Assembly: GCA_038239485.1 (NCBI GenBank)
Contig: JBBSET010000024.1
Span: 1 to 52,891, forward strand
Source of the DNA: DASQEH01 sp038239485
GTDB lineage: Bacteria > Actinomycetota > Actinomycetes > Propionibacteriales > Nocardioidaceae
Reading direction: 5' to 3'
DNA: 52,891 nt
The position numbers and the translations under genes were made by a program. The notes below the pieces were generated by a model that did no database searches, was not told the origin of the DNA, and worked only from the letters and a program-made list of their open reading frames with translations. Every line of letters starts with the position of its first letter. Position 1 is the stretch's first letter. Below are positions 1-7,376 of this stretch, piece by piece.

Positions 1-2
1 AC

Positions 3-839
3 GTGGTGTGGCTCGCCTCCGACGATGGCGACGACGTCTTGATGCATCAGCTGGCCGCCCAGCTGGTAGCCGGCGCCGAGCGAGCGTCCCACCCGCCGGA
101 CCTCGAGGTGCTCACCGGCTCCTTCGACCCGGTGGGTGCCCGGCTGCTCGACCTCGTCGAGGTGATGGACAGGCTGCGTGCCGAGTGCCCCTGGGACCGC
201 CGACAGACCCACGAGTCGCTGGTGCAGTATCTGGTGGAGGAGACCTACGAGACCGTCGAGGCGATCGAGACCGGCGACCGCGACCACCTGCGCGAGGAGC
301 TCGGCGACCTGCTGCTCCAGGTCGTCTTCCACGCGCGGCTGGCGGAGGAGCACGACAGTGAGCCGTTCGGCATCGACCATGTCGCGGCCGGCATCGTCGA
401 CAAGCTGATCCACCGACACCCGCACGTGTTCGCTGTAGCGCCGATCCCGGCGGGTGACGACGGGCCTGATACCCGCAGCGCCGAGGGCGTCCAGAGCCAA
501 TGGGACCAGATCAAGGCCGCCGAGAAGTCGCGGACCTCCGTGCTGGACGGGATACCGCCGGGGCTGCCGGCGCTGGCCCTGGCCGACAAGCTGCTGGGCC
601 GGACGTCTGGTGTCACCCCGACGAGGGTCGGCGTCCAGCCGGAGCCGGCGGGCCGGGCTGCCAGCCCGCCGCGCACCGAGGAGACGCTGGGAGAGGCCCT
701 GTTCGCGCTGGTCGCCGAGGCCCACTCCGCGGGTATCGACCCTGAGCAGGCCCTGCGAGCACGGGTCCGGCGGGCGATGGCTCAGGTGCACGACAACGAA
801 CAGCGTGCCACACCTGCCACAGCGCGCGAACCCGGTTAG
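3..839 (+). CDS. mazG: MazG family nucleoside triphosphate pyrophosphohydrolase (5' partial)
   Basis: MazG hydrolyses (d)NTPs to NMP and pyrophosphate, cleaning the nucleotide pool in the cytoplasm. The signature is visible as CPWDRRQTHESLVQYLVEE followed by EAIETGDRDHLREELGDLLLQVVFHA, which contains the Mg-binding EExxE-type helices of the all-alpha NTP-PPase fold, at roughly residues 60-110. The frame is open to the left edge, and the first GTG sits two bases inside the window, so the true start probably lies upstream. The C-terminal 60 residues are Ala/Pro rich and poorly conserved. The gene ends 36 bases before enolase, in the same direction, a neighbour arrangement known in actinobacteria. 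Confidence 0.9.
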   Translation: MVWLASDDGDDVLMHQLAAQLVAGAERASHPPDLEVLTGSFDPVGARLLDLVEVMDRLRAECPWDRRQTHESLVQYLVEETYETVEAIETGDRDHLREELGDLLLQVVFHARLAEEHDSEPFGIDHVAAGIVDKLIHRHPHVFAVAPIPAGDDGPDTRSAEGVQSQWDQIKAAEKSRTSVLDGIPPGLPALALADKLLGRTSGVTPTRVGVQPEPAGRAASPPRTEETLGEALFALVAEAHSAGIDPEQALRARVRRAMAQVHDNEQRATPATAREPG

Positions 840-875
840 GCTGACCACCGACCCAACCCGCTGTGAGGAGACGCT

Positions 876-2162
876 GTGGCACACATCACCGCTATCGGTG
901 CGAGAGAGATTCTGGACTCGCGAGGAAACCCGACCATCGAGGTCGAGGTGGGCCTCGACAACGGTGTCGTGGGACGCGCAGCCGTCCCGTCCGGAGCCTC
1001 CACCGGCCAGTTCGAGGCAGCCGAGCTCCGCGACGGCGGCTCCTGGTACGGCGGAAAGGGCGTCGGCAAGGCCATCGCTGCCGTCAACGACACCATCGCC
1101 GAAGCCCTGCTCGGCGTCTCCTCCGACGAGCAGCGCGTCGTCGACCAGATGCTGGTCGACCTGGACGGCACGCCCAACAAGGCGAAACTCGGCGCCAACG
1201 CGATCTTGGGAGTCTCGCTGGCCGTGGCCAAGGCCGCTGCGGAGTCCGCCGAGCTTCCGCTGTTCCGCTATGTCGGCGGCCCCAACGCCTTCCTGCTTCC
1301 CGTCCCGATGATGAACATCCTCAACGGCGGCGCGCACGCGGACAGCAATGTCGACATCCAGGAGTTCATGATCGCGCCGATCGGAGCACCCACGTTCGCC
1401 GAGGCGCTGGAGCAGGGCGTGGCGGTCTACCACTCTCTCAAGGCTGTGCTGAAGGGCCAGGGGTACGCCACCGGCCTCGGCGACGAGGGCGGCTTCGCCC
1501 CCAGCCTCGGGTCCAACCGTGAGGCATTGGACCTGATCACCACGGCCACCGAGAAGGCGGGCTTGACCCCGGGCACGGACATCGCCTTCGCGATGGACGT
1601 GGCCGCCACAGAGTTCTACGACGAGAAGTCCCTGCGCTACACCTTCGAGGGCACCGAGAAGTCCTCCGACGACATGGCCGCCTACTACGCCGAGCTGGCA
1701 GCGAACTATCCGATCGTGTCGATCGAGGACCCGATGAGCGAGGACGACTGGGAGGGCTGGAACGCGATGACAGCCTCCGTCGGCACCAAGGTACAGATCG
1801 TCGGCGACGACCTGTTCGTGACCAACGTGGAGCGCCTGCGCCGAGGTATCGACGAGAAGTCCGCCAACGCCCTGCTGGTCAAGGTCAACCAGATCGGCAG
1901 CCTGACCGAGACCCTCGACGCCGTCGACCTCGCCCACCGCAGCGGGATGCGCTGCATGATGAGCCACCGCTCCGGCGAGACCGAGGACACCTTCATCGCC
2001 GACCTCGCGGTGGCCATCAACTGCGGTCAGATCAAGAGCGGCGCGCCCGCACGGTCTGAGCGGGTGGCGAAGTACAACCAGCTGCTGCGCATCGAGGAGG
2101 AGCTCGCGGACGCGGCTCGGTATGCCGGTCGCGGCGCCTTCCCCCGCTTCACCGGGAGCTGA
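876..2162 (+). CDS. eno: Enolase (phosphopyruvate hydratase)
   Basis: Enolase interconverts 2-phosphoglycerate and phosphoenolpyruvate in glycolysis. The 428-residue length is normal. Family motifs are all present: EILDSRGNPT near residue 11, SGAS at 39-42, GDEGGFAP at 202-209, Mg ligands D241, E284 (SIEDP) and D311 (GDD), catalytic lysine K336 in LLVKVNQ, and SHRSGE at 363-368. It starts with GTG, preceded by TGAGGAGA. It lies between mazG and the ftsB-like gene, all reading rightward, as in many Actinomycetota. Confidence 0.98.
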   Translation: MAHITAIGAREILDSRGNPTIEVEVGLDNGVVGRAAVPSGASTGQFEAAELRDGGSWYGGKGVGKAIAAVNDTIAEALLGVSSDEQRVVDQMLVDLDGTPNKAKLGANAILGVSLAVAKAAAESAELPLFRYVGGPNAFLLPVPMMNILNGGAHADSNVDIQEFMIAPIGAPTFAEALEQGVAVYHSLKAVLKGQGYATGLGDEGGFAPSLGSNREALDLITTATEKAGLTPGTDIAFAMDVAATEFYDEKSLRYTFEGTEKSSDDMAAYYAELAANYPIVSIEDPMSEDDWEGWNAMTASVGTKVQIVGDDLFVTNVERLRRGIDEKSANALLVKVNQIGSLTETLDAVDLAHRSGMRCMMSHRSGETEDTFIADLAVAINCGQIKSGAPARSERVAKYNQLLRIEEELADAARYAGRGAFPRFTGS

Positions 2163-2169
2163 TGCCTTG

Positions 2170-2820
2170 ATGGCCTCTCGACCTCGACCCGCCTCGACCC
2201 CCCGGCCCAAATCCGGACGCGCTGGACGACGGCCGCGTCGAGCCTCGCCGGCCGAGCGTCGTACCTCGATGGTCGGCGCCTCGGTGGCTCCGGCGCCGCC
2301 CCGGTCGAAGGCCAAGCTCACCGGTCGCGCGGCGATCCTGTTCCTGGTGATGCTGGTCCTGGCCGTCTCGTACGCGTCGAGCGCACGGGCCTGGCTCCGG
2401 CAACGCAACGAGATCAGCGCGCTCACCGACCAGATCGCCAACAGCAAAGCGGCCGTTGCTCAGCTCCACCAGACGAACCGGCGCTGGCACGACCGGTCGT
2501 ACATCGAGGAGCAGGCCCGGTGCAGGTTCAACTGGGTGATGCCGGGCGAGACGGGATACACCGTCCTCGACTCGTCGGGCAAGCCGGTGACCTGCACGGG
2601 ATCGAGCACGCTGTCGTCGCCCGTGTCGGCTGCGCCGGCCAGTACTCACGCGTGGTACCAGGCTGCGTGGGACTCGGTGGTTCAGGCAGGCCAGGACCCG
2701 GCCACGCTGGCCGCTGCGAAGCAGTCCGGGCCGCACCCCGCGAAGCGAATCGGTGTCACCGGCCGGCAAGACTCCCGTCAGCCGGGCCAGCGGCATCGCA
2801 CCAGTTCGGCCGGTCGGTAG
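2170..2820 (+). CDS. FtsB/DivIC-type septum formation initiator
   Basis: A bitopic divisome protein that would link FtsL/FtsQ in the septal ring. The visible layout is a basic, Pro/Arg-rich cytoplasmic tail (about residues 1-50), one membrane segment (ILFLVMLVLAVSYASSARAWL), a short coiled coil (EISALTDQIANSKAAVAQLHQTN is its core), and the family motif EEQARCRFNWVMPGETGY. The ATG at 2170 avoids a 41-base overlap with eno that an earlier GTG would need. The low-complexity C-terminal tail after about residue 150 overlaps the probable start region of the next gene in another frame. Confidence 0.85.
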   Translation: MASRPRPASTPRPKSGRAGRRPRRASPAERRTSMVGASVAPAPPRSKAKLTGRAAILFLVMLVLAVSYASSARAWLRQRNEISALTDQIANSKAAVAQLHQTNRRWHDRSYIEEQARCRFNWVMPGETGYTVLDSSGKPVTCTGSSTLSSPVSAAPASTHAWYQAAWDSVVQAGQDPATLAAAKQSGPHPAKRIGVTGRQDSRQPGQRHRTSSAGR

Positions 2821-3347
2821 CCCTGCCTCCGCTGTCACCGCGAGACCACTGGATCGTCCGTCAGCAGCTAGGCCGTCCGCCGCGAGACGTGGTGGGCGTG
2901 GCGCACCGCTGCCCCTGCTCGAACCCGGATGTGATCGTCACGTCACCCCGGCTCAGTGACGGCACCCCCTTCCCGACGCTGTACTACCTCAGCTGTCCAC
3001 GGGCGGCCTCGCAGATCGGCACCCTCGAGGCCAGCGGCCTGATGGGCCAGATGACGAAGCGGCTGCGAGACGACGGCGAGCTGGCGACGGCGTACCGCCG
3101 GGCCCACGAGGCGTATCTACGTGACCGTGACGGCTACCAGCGCATCGAGGAGATCGCTGGCGTGTCCGCCGGCGGGATGCCCAGCCGCGTCAAGTGCCTC
3201 CACGTACTCGCGGCGCACTCGCTGGCGGCGGGGCCCGGGGTGAACCCGCTCGGCGACGAAGCACTCGAGCTGCTCGGCCGATGGTGGAAGGGCGGGGCGT
3301 GTGTCCACCGCACTGCTGTGACCGTCCCACTGGTGGACACGCCGTGA
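2667..3347 (+). CDS. DUF501 domain protein
   Basis: DUF501 proteins are conserved in actinobacteria next to ftsB and ppx; their function is unknown to me. The conserved part begins at about 2832 (SPRDHWIVRQQLGRPPRD) and includes AHRCPCSNPDVI, DGTPFPTLYYLSCPRA, EEIAGVSAGGMPSRVKCLH and a GPGVNPLGDEAL tail. The start is not settled. No ATG, GTG or TTG lies just before the conserved part. The nearest usable codons are GTG at 2667, GTG at 2652 and a CTG at 2823. The 2667 choice overlaps the FtsB-like C-terminus by 154 bases. Its stop overlaps the next gene's GTG in a GTGA, implying translational coupling. Confidence 0.8.
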   Translation: MGLGGSGRPGPGHAGRCEAVRAAPREANRCHRPARLPSAGPAASHQFGRSVALPPLSPRDHWIVRQQLGRPPRDVVGVAHRCPCSNPDVIVTSPRLSDGTPFPTLYYLSCPRAASQIGTLEASGLMGQMTKRLRDDGELATAYRRAHEAYLRDRDGYQRIEEIAGVSAGGMPSRVKCLHVLAAHSLAAGPGVNPLGDEALELLGRWWKGGACVHRTAVTVPLVDTP

Positions 3348-4270
3348 CCCGGGTTGCCGCACTCGACTGCGGCACGAACTCGTTGCGCCTGCTGATCGCC
3401 GATCTCGACGTCGAGTCGGGCCGATCCGTCGAGCTGCACCGCCGGACCGAGATCGTCCGGCTGGGTCAGGACGTGGACCGGACAGGCACGTTCACCGACG
3501 AGGCGCTGGCCCGGACCTTCGCCACCCTCGACGACTACGCCGAGCTGATCGAGGCGGGGCGACCGGATCGGGTCCGGTTCGTGGCGACGTCGGCGGCGCG
3601 TGACGTCTCGAACCGCCAGGCGTTCACGGACGGTGTCGCTGCCCGTGTCGGGGTGCCGCCGGAGATCGTGACGGGCGAGGTTGAGGCGCTGCTGTCATAC
3701 GACGGGGCCACCCGCGGGCTGAGCGATGCCGGTCGCGTCGACAGGCCATTGGTTGTTGCCGACCTCGGGGGCGGGTCGACCGAGCTGGTATCGCGCTCGG
3801 GCGACTTCGGACCTGTTCGTGGCCGCTCGCTCGACATCGGTTCGGTCCGTATGACCGAGCGGCACCTGCACCACGACCCGCCGACTCCCGACGAGCTGCG
3901 CGCGGCGGCGGACGACATCGAGGCCGCGCTCGACAGCACTGGCGACGTGCTCGACGAGGTCGGCACTCTGGTCGGGGTCTCAGGAACCGTGACCACGATG
4001 GCGGCGATGGTCCTGGGGCTGTCGACCTATGACCGCAACCGGGTGCACCACGCACGGCTACGGACCGTGGACCTGCTCGCGGCTGTCGACGAGATCGTGG
4101 CCATGAGTGTCGCGACGCGTTGCCGGCTGGGCTTCATGCATCCTGGCCGGGCCGACGTGATCGGGGGAGGGGCGCTGGTCCTATCGGCCGTCGTGCGGCG
4201 CGCGGGGGTCAGCGAGACGGTGGTGTCCGAACACGACATCCTCGACGGGATCGCCTGGTCGATGGCATGA
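3344..4270 (+). CDS. ppx: Exopolyphosphatase / guanosine pentaphosphate phosphohydrolase (Ppx/GppA)
   Basis: A 308-residue ASKHA-fold phosphatase acting on inorganic polyphosphate and/or pppGpp. The phosphate-1 motif DCGTNSLRLLIAD is at residues 8-20, TSAARDVSN at 82-90, the GEVEALLSY motif at 111-119 and the phosphate-2 motif DLGGGSTEL at 140-148. It matches the short actinobacterial Ppx type without the C-terminal HD-like domain. The GTG start overlaps the DUF501 stop by four bases, and it is the last member of the eno-ftsB-DUF501-ppx set. Sequence alone does not separate polyP from pppGpp activity. Confidence 0.92.
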   Translation: MTRVAALDCGTNSLRLLIADLDVESGRSVELHRRTEIVRLGQDVDRTGTFTDEALARTFATLDDYAELIEAGRPDRVRFVATSAARDVSNRQAFTDGVAARVGVPPEIVTGEVEALLSYDGATRGLSDAGRVDRPLVVADLGGGSTELVSRSGDFGPVRGRSLDIGSVRMTERHLHHDPPTPDELRAAADDIEAALDSTGDVLDEVGTLVGVSGTVTTMAAMVLGLSTYDRNRVHHARLRTVDLLAAVDEIVAMSVATRCRLGFMHPGRADVIGGGALVLSAVVRRAGVSETVVSEHDILDGIAWSMA

Positions 4271-4283
4271 CGGTGGTCCCGGT

Positions 4284-5162
4284 ATGACAGCCGATCCGCT
4301 GCTGCCGCATCCGCTCACCGGCCAGACCTTTGCGAGCCCGGTGCCGCCTGGGACCGGTTGGCCCGGCGACCCGGCTCAGCCCGATACCCCACTCGCCGCA
4401 AGTGCCGCCGATGTCGCCGAACTGGCGCAGCAGGCCGAAGGTCTCGGCCGGATCGAGGCCGTCATCTCGGTGTGCCGGGCATGCCCGCGTCTGGTCGGCT
4501 GGCGGGAGGCCGTTGCCTCGGAGAAGCGGCGGTCGTTCGCCGGCGAGCCGTACTGGGGTCGCCCGATCGCGGGGTGGGGGAGCGCTCGACCGCGGGTGCT
4601 GGTCGTCGGCTTGGCGCCGGCTGCCAACGGCGGGAACCGCACTGGCCGAGTGTTCACCGGCGACCGCTCGGGCGACTGGTTGTTCGCTTCCTTGCATCGG
4701 GCCGGCCTGGCCGCGCAGCCGACCAGCGTGCATGCCGGTGACGGGCAGGAGCTGATCGACACCCGGATGGTGGCCGCTGTGCGGTGCGCTCCGCCGGACA
4801 ACGCACCGACACCGGCCGAGCGTGACACCTGCGCGCCGTGGTTGGACGCTGAGCTCGGGCTGGTGCTGCCATCGACCCGTGCGGTCGTCTGCCTCGGCCT
4901 GTATGCCTGGCAGGTGTTGCTGCGAGCGGTCGCCCGGCAGGGGTATGTCGTACCCCGCCCCCGGCCCGCCTTCGGCCATGGCGCCCGGCTCGGGCTCGAG
5001 CGACCGTCGTCCCGGTCGGGGCAGGGTGCTCGGAGCGGCGACGGGGACCTCGTGGTCCTCGGCTGCTACCACCCAAGCCAGCAGAACACGTTCACTGGGA
5101 GGCTCACCGAGGCGATGCTCGACGCGGTGTTGGCGGAGGCGGCGCACCTGGCGTACGCCTAG
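4284..5162 (+). CDS. Family 5 uracil-DNA glycosylase (UDGb) with Fe-S cluster
   Basis: A base-excision repair glycosylase of 292 residues. Probable 4Fe-4S cysteines are C64 and C67 (CRAC), C168 and C183. Motif A reads GLAPAANGGNRTGRVFTGDRSG at about residues 109-130 and motif B HPSQQNTFTGRLT starts at H263; both are diagnostic for UDGb. An oddity is N at the position where the UDGb proteins I remember have His (AAHGGN or AAHGAN). The N-terminus is extended by about 45 Pro-rich residues. It follows ppx by 13 bases and precedes the tRNA gene. Confidence 0.9.
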   Translation: MTADPLLPHPLTGQTFASPVPPGTGWPGDPAQPDTPLAASAADVAELAQQAEGLGRIEAVISVCRACPRLVGWREAVASEKRRSFAGEPYWGRPIAGWGSARPRVLVVGLAPAANGGNRTGRVFTGDRSGDWLFASLHRAGLAAQPTSVHAGDGQELIDTRMVAAVRCAPPDNAPTPAERDTCAPWLDAELGLVLPSTRAVVCLGLYAWQVLLRAVARQGYVVPRPRPAFGHGARLGLERPSSRSGQGARSGDGDLVVLGCYHPSQQNTFTGRLTEAMLDAVLAEAAHLAYA

Positions 5163-5194
5163 CGTGACCATCGGCTCCTAGGATGTCCGCAGAC

Positions 5195-5267
5195 GCCCCC
5201 GTATCCCAATGGCAGAGGACGCACCCTTAAAAGGCGCTCAGTGTGGGTTCGAGTCCCACCGGGGGCA
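5195..5267 (+). tRNA. tRNA with UAA anticodon (Leu by anticodon), short variable loop
   Basis: A cloverleaf can be drawn by eye. The acceptor stem GCCCCCG (5195-5201) pairs with CGGGGGC (5260-5266), and the discriminator is A5267. U8, A14 and the D-loop GG are present. The anticodon stem GCACC/GGCGC has one A-C mismatch and encloses loop CTTAAAA, so U33 precedes anticodon TAA at 5228-5230. The T arm is GTGGG-TTCGAGT-CCCAC. CCA is not encoded in full (ACC then G). The variable loop is only five bases (TCAGT), whereas bacterial tRNA-Leu is normally class II with a long variable arm, so charging by leucine is uncertain. Confidence 0.85.
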
Positions 5268-5436
5268 CCGCTTCCAGCGTCCGGGTGCTGGCGTGGACGG
5301 GTCCCACGCGCAGAGGACGTCGCCATTCGTCACGACCTGATTGGGCTATCCGGTTACGGTTGCGAGGGCGAACCAGGTACCGACGAACCCCGGCAGAGGC
5401 TCGATCCATAGGCATCCGCCAGATGAAAGCCACTGA

Positions 5437-6762
5437 TCAGGGGAAGAAACAGATGCCGCCATGCTTGCCGACCCCGCCGCATTTCTGCGAGGAACCATCT
5501 TTGCCGTTGTCGGAGGCGATCCACAGGCCGGCAGCGGTGAGCAGTAGATCTTGAGCACCATGGCCGCGGTCGCGGGTGGGGTTCCAGCTGGTGGCGCGTC
5601 CGGTGCCGGGGTCGATGTCGCCGATGCCTGGGCGGTCGACCGAGCCCGGACCGGCAGCGTCGCAGCCCAGCGAGTTGTCGGCCCACCGTTCATGGCCGCT
5701 GATGTAGACGTTGGTGGCGTCAGCGGCGACGCTGTAGAGCGAGTCGCAGCCCGTGTAGTTGATCCAGATATGGCTGACTGTCGATGCGGTCGAGGGGAAC
5801 GCGACGGCGGCGTCGCAGAGACCGGATCGTGGGTCCGAGGTGTGGCTCCCGAGCGGTTTGTAGCCTGTGGTCGCGACATAGATGGTGGCGCTGTCGGGCG
5901 ACCACGCCGCCGCCTTGGCGTAGAACGCCTCGTTGGTGACGCAGGGGCTGTCGAGCTCGGTTGCATGCCAGGCGTCCACGGTCACCGCCGGGCCGGCGAG
6001 GTCGAGCATCGCGACCTGTTGACGCGACTGCCCTGCAACGCTCGTGAAGACGCCTTCGATGAGCATCCTGGTGCCGTCGGGGCTGACCTGCGAGTTGAAC
6101 ACCTTTGTCGGGTTGCTGCTGCCAGCGTATTGTCCCGAGATAGACAGGTTCACATAGCTGGTCGCCTTTCCGGTAACTGGATCGAGGCTGGCCAGCCGGG
6201 TGCGGCTCGTGCCATTGATCTTGCTGAACTCGCCACCGACGATCACCTGTCCGTTGACATACTGCAAGGTCGAGACTTGCGCGAGGGCGTTGGCAGCAAA
6301 GGTGCTGATCACCGCACCGGTGCTGGTGTCCACCGCGGCGATGTTCTTCACCGCCGAGCCATGCACCGTCGTGAACATGCCGCCTAGATAGGCTTTCGAA
6401 CAATCGGGCTTGAATGTGATCGAGTTGACGCGGCCGTTGACGTTGGGGTCCCAGCTCGTCATCGCGCCGTTGGTTGCCGAGAACGAGAATGCGTTGTCGC
6501 GGGCATAGGTGCCCGAGCCCTGTTTCACGGAGCTGACCGTTCCGACCGCATACATCGTCGATCCGCACTGCGCCAGCTGCTGGATGTTCTGGCTCGCCAC
6601 GTTGGGGTCCAGGTAGGGGGTGTAGTTAGCCGGAGTGGTGGACACCGGCCCAGTTGCGGCGAACGCCGTGTCGACCATCGGCGAGCCGATCATCAGCGTG
6701 CCGGCGAGCACCGCGGCGGATAAGCCCGCCACAAATACGCGCAAAGAACCTATTGTTCCCAT
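5437..6762 (-). CDS. Secreted beta-propeller-like repeat protein
   Basis: Not recognised as a named family. The N-terminus is a signal peptide (a hydrophobic stretch beginning at GSLRVFVAGLSAAVLAGTLM, with likely cleavage after TAFAA). The mature part has recurring blades such as ITFKPDCSKAYLGGMFTTVHG, YVNGQVIVGGEFSKINGTSRTRL and VAADATNVYISGHERW, which resembles the delta-60/PQQ-like propeller repeats of extracellular proteins. Paired cysteines suggest an exported, disulfide-bonded fold. The ATG at 6762 has GGAG ten bases upstream and is preferred over GTG 6786. It is monocistronic, with the tRNA beyond its 3' end. A binding or structural role is only a guess. Confidence 0.75.
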   Translation of the reverse strand: MGTIGSLRVFVAGLSAAVLAGTLMIGSPMVDTAFAATGPVSTTPANYTPYLDPNVASQNIQQLAQCGSTMYAVGTVSSVKQGSGTYARDNAFSFSATNGAMTSWDPNVNGRVNSITFKPDCSKAYLGGMFTTVHGSAVKNIAAVDTSTGAVISTFAANALAQVSTLQYVNGQVIVGGEFSKINGTSRTRLASLDPVTGKATSYVNLSISGQYAGSSNPTKVFNSQVSPDGTRMLIEGVFTSVAGQSRQQVAMLDLAGPAVTVDAWHATELDSPCVTNEAFYAKAAAWSPDSATIYVATTGYKPLGSHTSDPRSGLCDAAVAFPSTASTVSHIWINYTGCDSLYSVAADATNVYISGHERWADNSLGCDAAGPGSVDRPGIGDIDPGTGRATSWNPTRDRGHGAQDLLLTAAGLWIASDNGKDGSSQKCGGVGKHGGICFFP

Positions 6763-7063
6763 GTCATACGATCTCCGTATCTGCACCTCTCATGCCCTGA
6801 AGTCGGCCTCAGGCCGACAACGAGCTAGCCGACCCGCCGGTGCACGCGCAGCCCTGCCTTTGGTAAGCACGCTAAACACTCCACACGCAGTTCGCCCGCG
6901 GATTCGGCTCATCCGAGGCCAATCGGTGACGAACCCACCTGACTCCGTGAGTAGACGCGGGCAATAGGCGGTGATCAGGGCAGAAAATAACGTATGCGTC
7001 GTGATAGACGGGATTGCCCGCCCTTCAGGTCGGGGGCGTGTTGGCCGATGGGACGATACTGCG
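6763..7063. other. Intergenic region between propeller gene and symporter operon
   Basis: No gene is seen here. It holds the 5' region of the leftward propeller gene and the 3' end of the leftward symporter operon. Two symmetric elements stand out: GTCGGCCT-C-AGGCCGAC at 6802-6818, which lies about 40 bases before the propeller ATG, and GCGGGCAAT (6957-6965) matched by ATTGCCCGC (7013-7021), a 9-bp stem with a 47-base loop just past the symporter operon end. Confidence 0.6.
6802..6818. promoter_or_regulatory. Perfect 8-1-8 inverted repeat upstream of the propeller gene
   Basis: The sequence GTCGGCCTCAGGCCGAC is a perfect 8-bp inverted repeat around one base. Read leftward, it ends 40 bases upstream of the ATG at 6762. 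It could be an operator near the promoter or a hairpin in the 5' leader. No run of T follows, so it is not a good intrinsic terminator. Confidence 0.35.
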
Positions 7064-7363
7064 TCAGTGCGCGGGCGGCTGACCTTCCTGCTCGGCCCTC
7101 TCCCGCTCCAGCGCCTCCTCGTCGACCACGGTCGGGCGCCACAGCGCCCAGCCCTGCATCAGCGCAGCGAAGATCATCAGACCGATGCCGACCAGGAGGT
7201 TGATGCTGCCAGAGGCCGTGCTTCCGTCGGTCGTCTTGTGGGCGCCGAAGAAGCTGGTCAGCAGCAAGATCACGCCGTAGATACCCATCAGGGCTGCGAT
7301 GAACGTCCTGATGTCGAACGCGCCAGCGGTGTGGCGGGTCTTCTCACTTGTCTGTTCTGCCAT
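7064..7363 (-). CDS. Small two-TM membrane protein partner of the symporter
   Basis: A 99-residue protein with two predicted membrane helices (FIAALMGIYGVILLLTSFFG, about residues 21-40, and INLLVGIGLMIFAALMQGWALW, about residues 54-75) and an acidic/charged C-terminal tail. It starts 13 bases after the symporter stop codon in the same direction, so the two are almost certainly co-transcribed. Such small proteins beside SSS-family transporters are common in actinobacteria, and an accessory role in symporter assembly or stability is inferred from position only. Confidence 0.75.
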   Translation of the reverse strand: MAEQTSEKTRHTAGAFDIRTFIAALMGIYGVILLLTSFFGAHKTTDGSTASGSINLLVGIGLMIFAALMQGWALWRPTVVDEEALERERAEQEGQPPAH

Positions 7364-7376
7364 GGTCAGCTCCTCC

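Noticed and set aside
5195..5267. Suppressor tRNA reading the UAA stop codon
   Set aside because: The loop positions place TAA, not TTA, at 34-36, with T at position 33, so it reads UUA rather than UAA.
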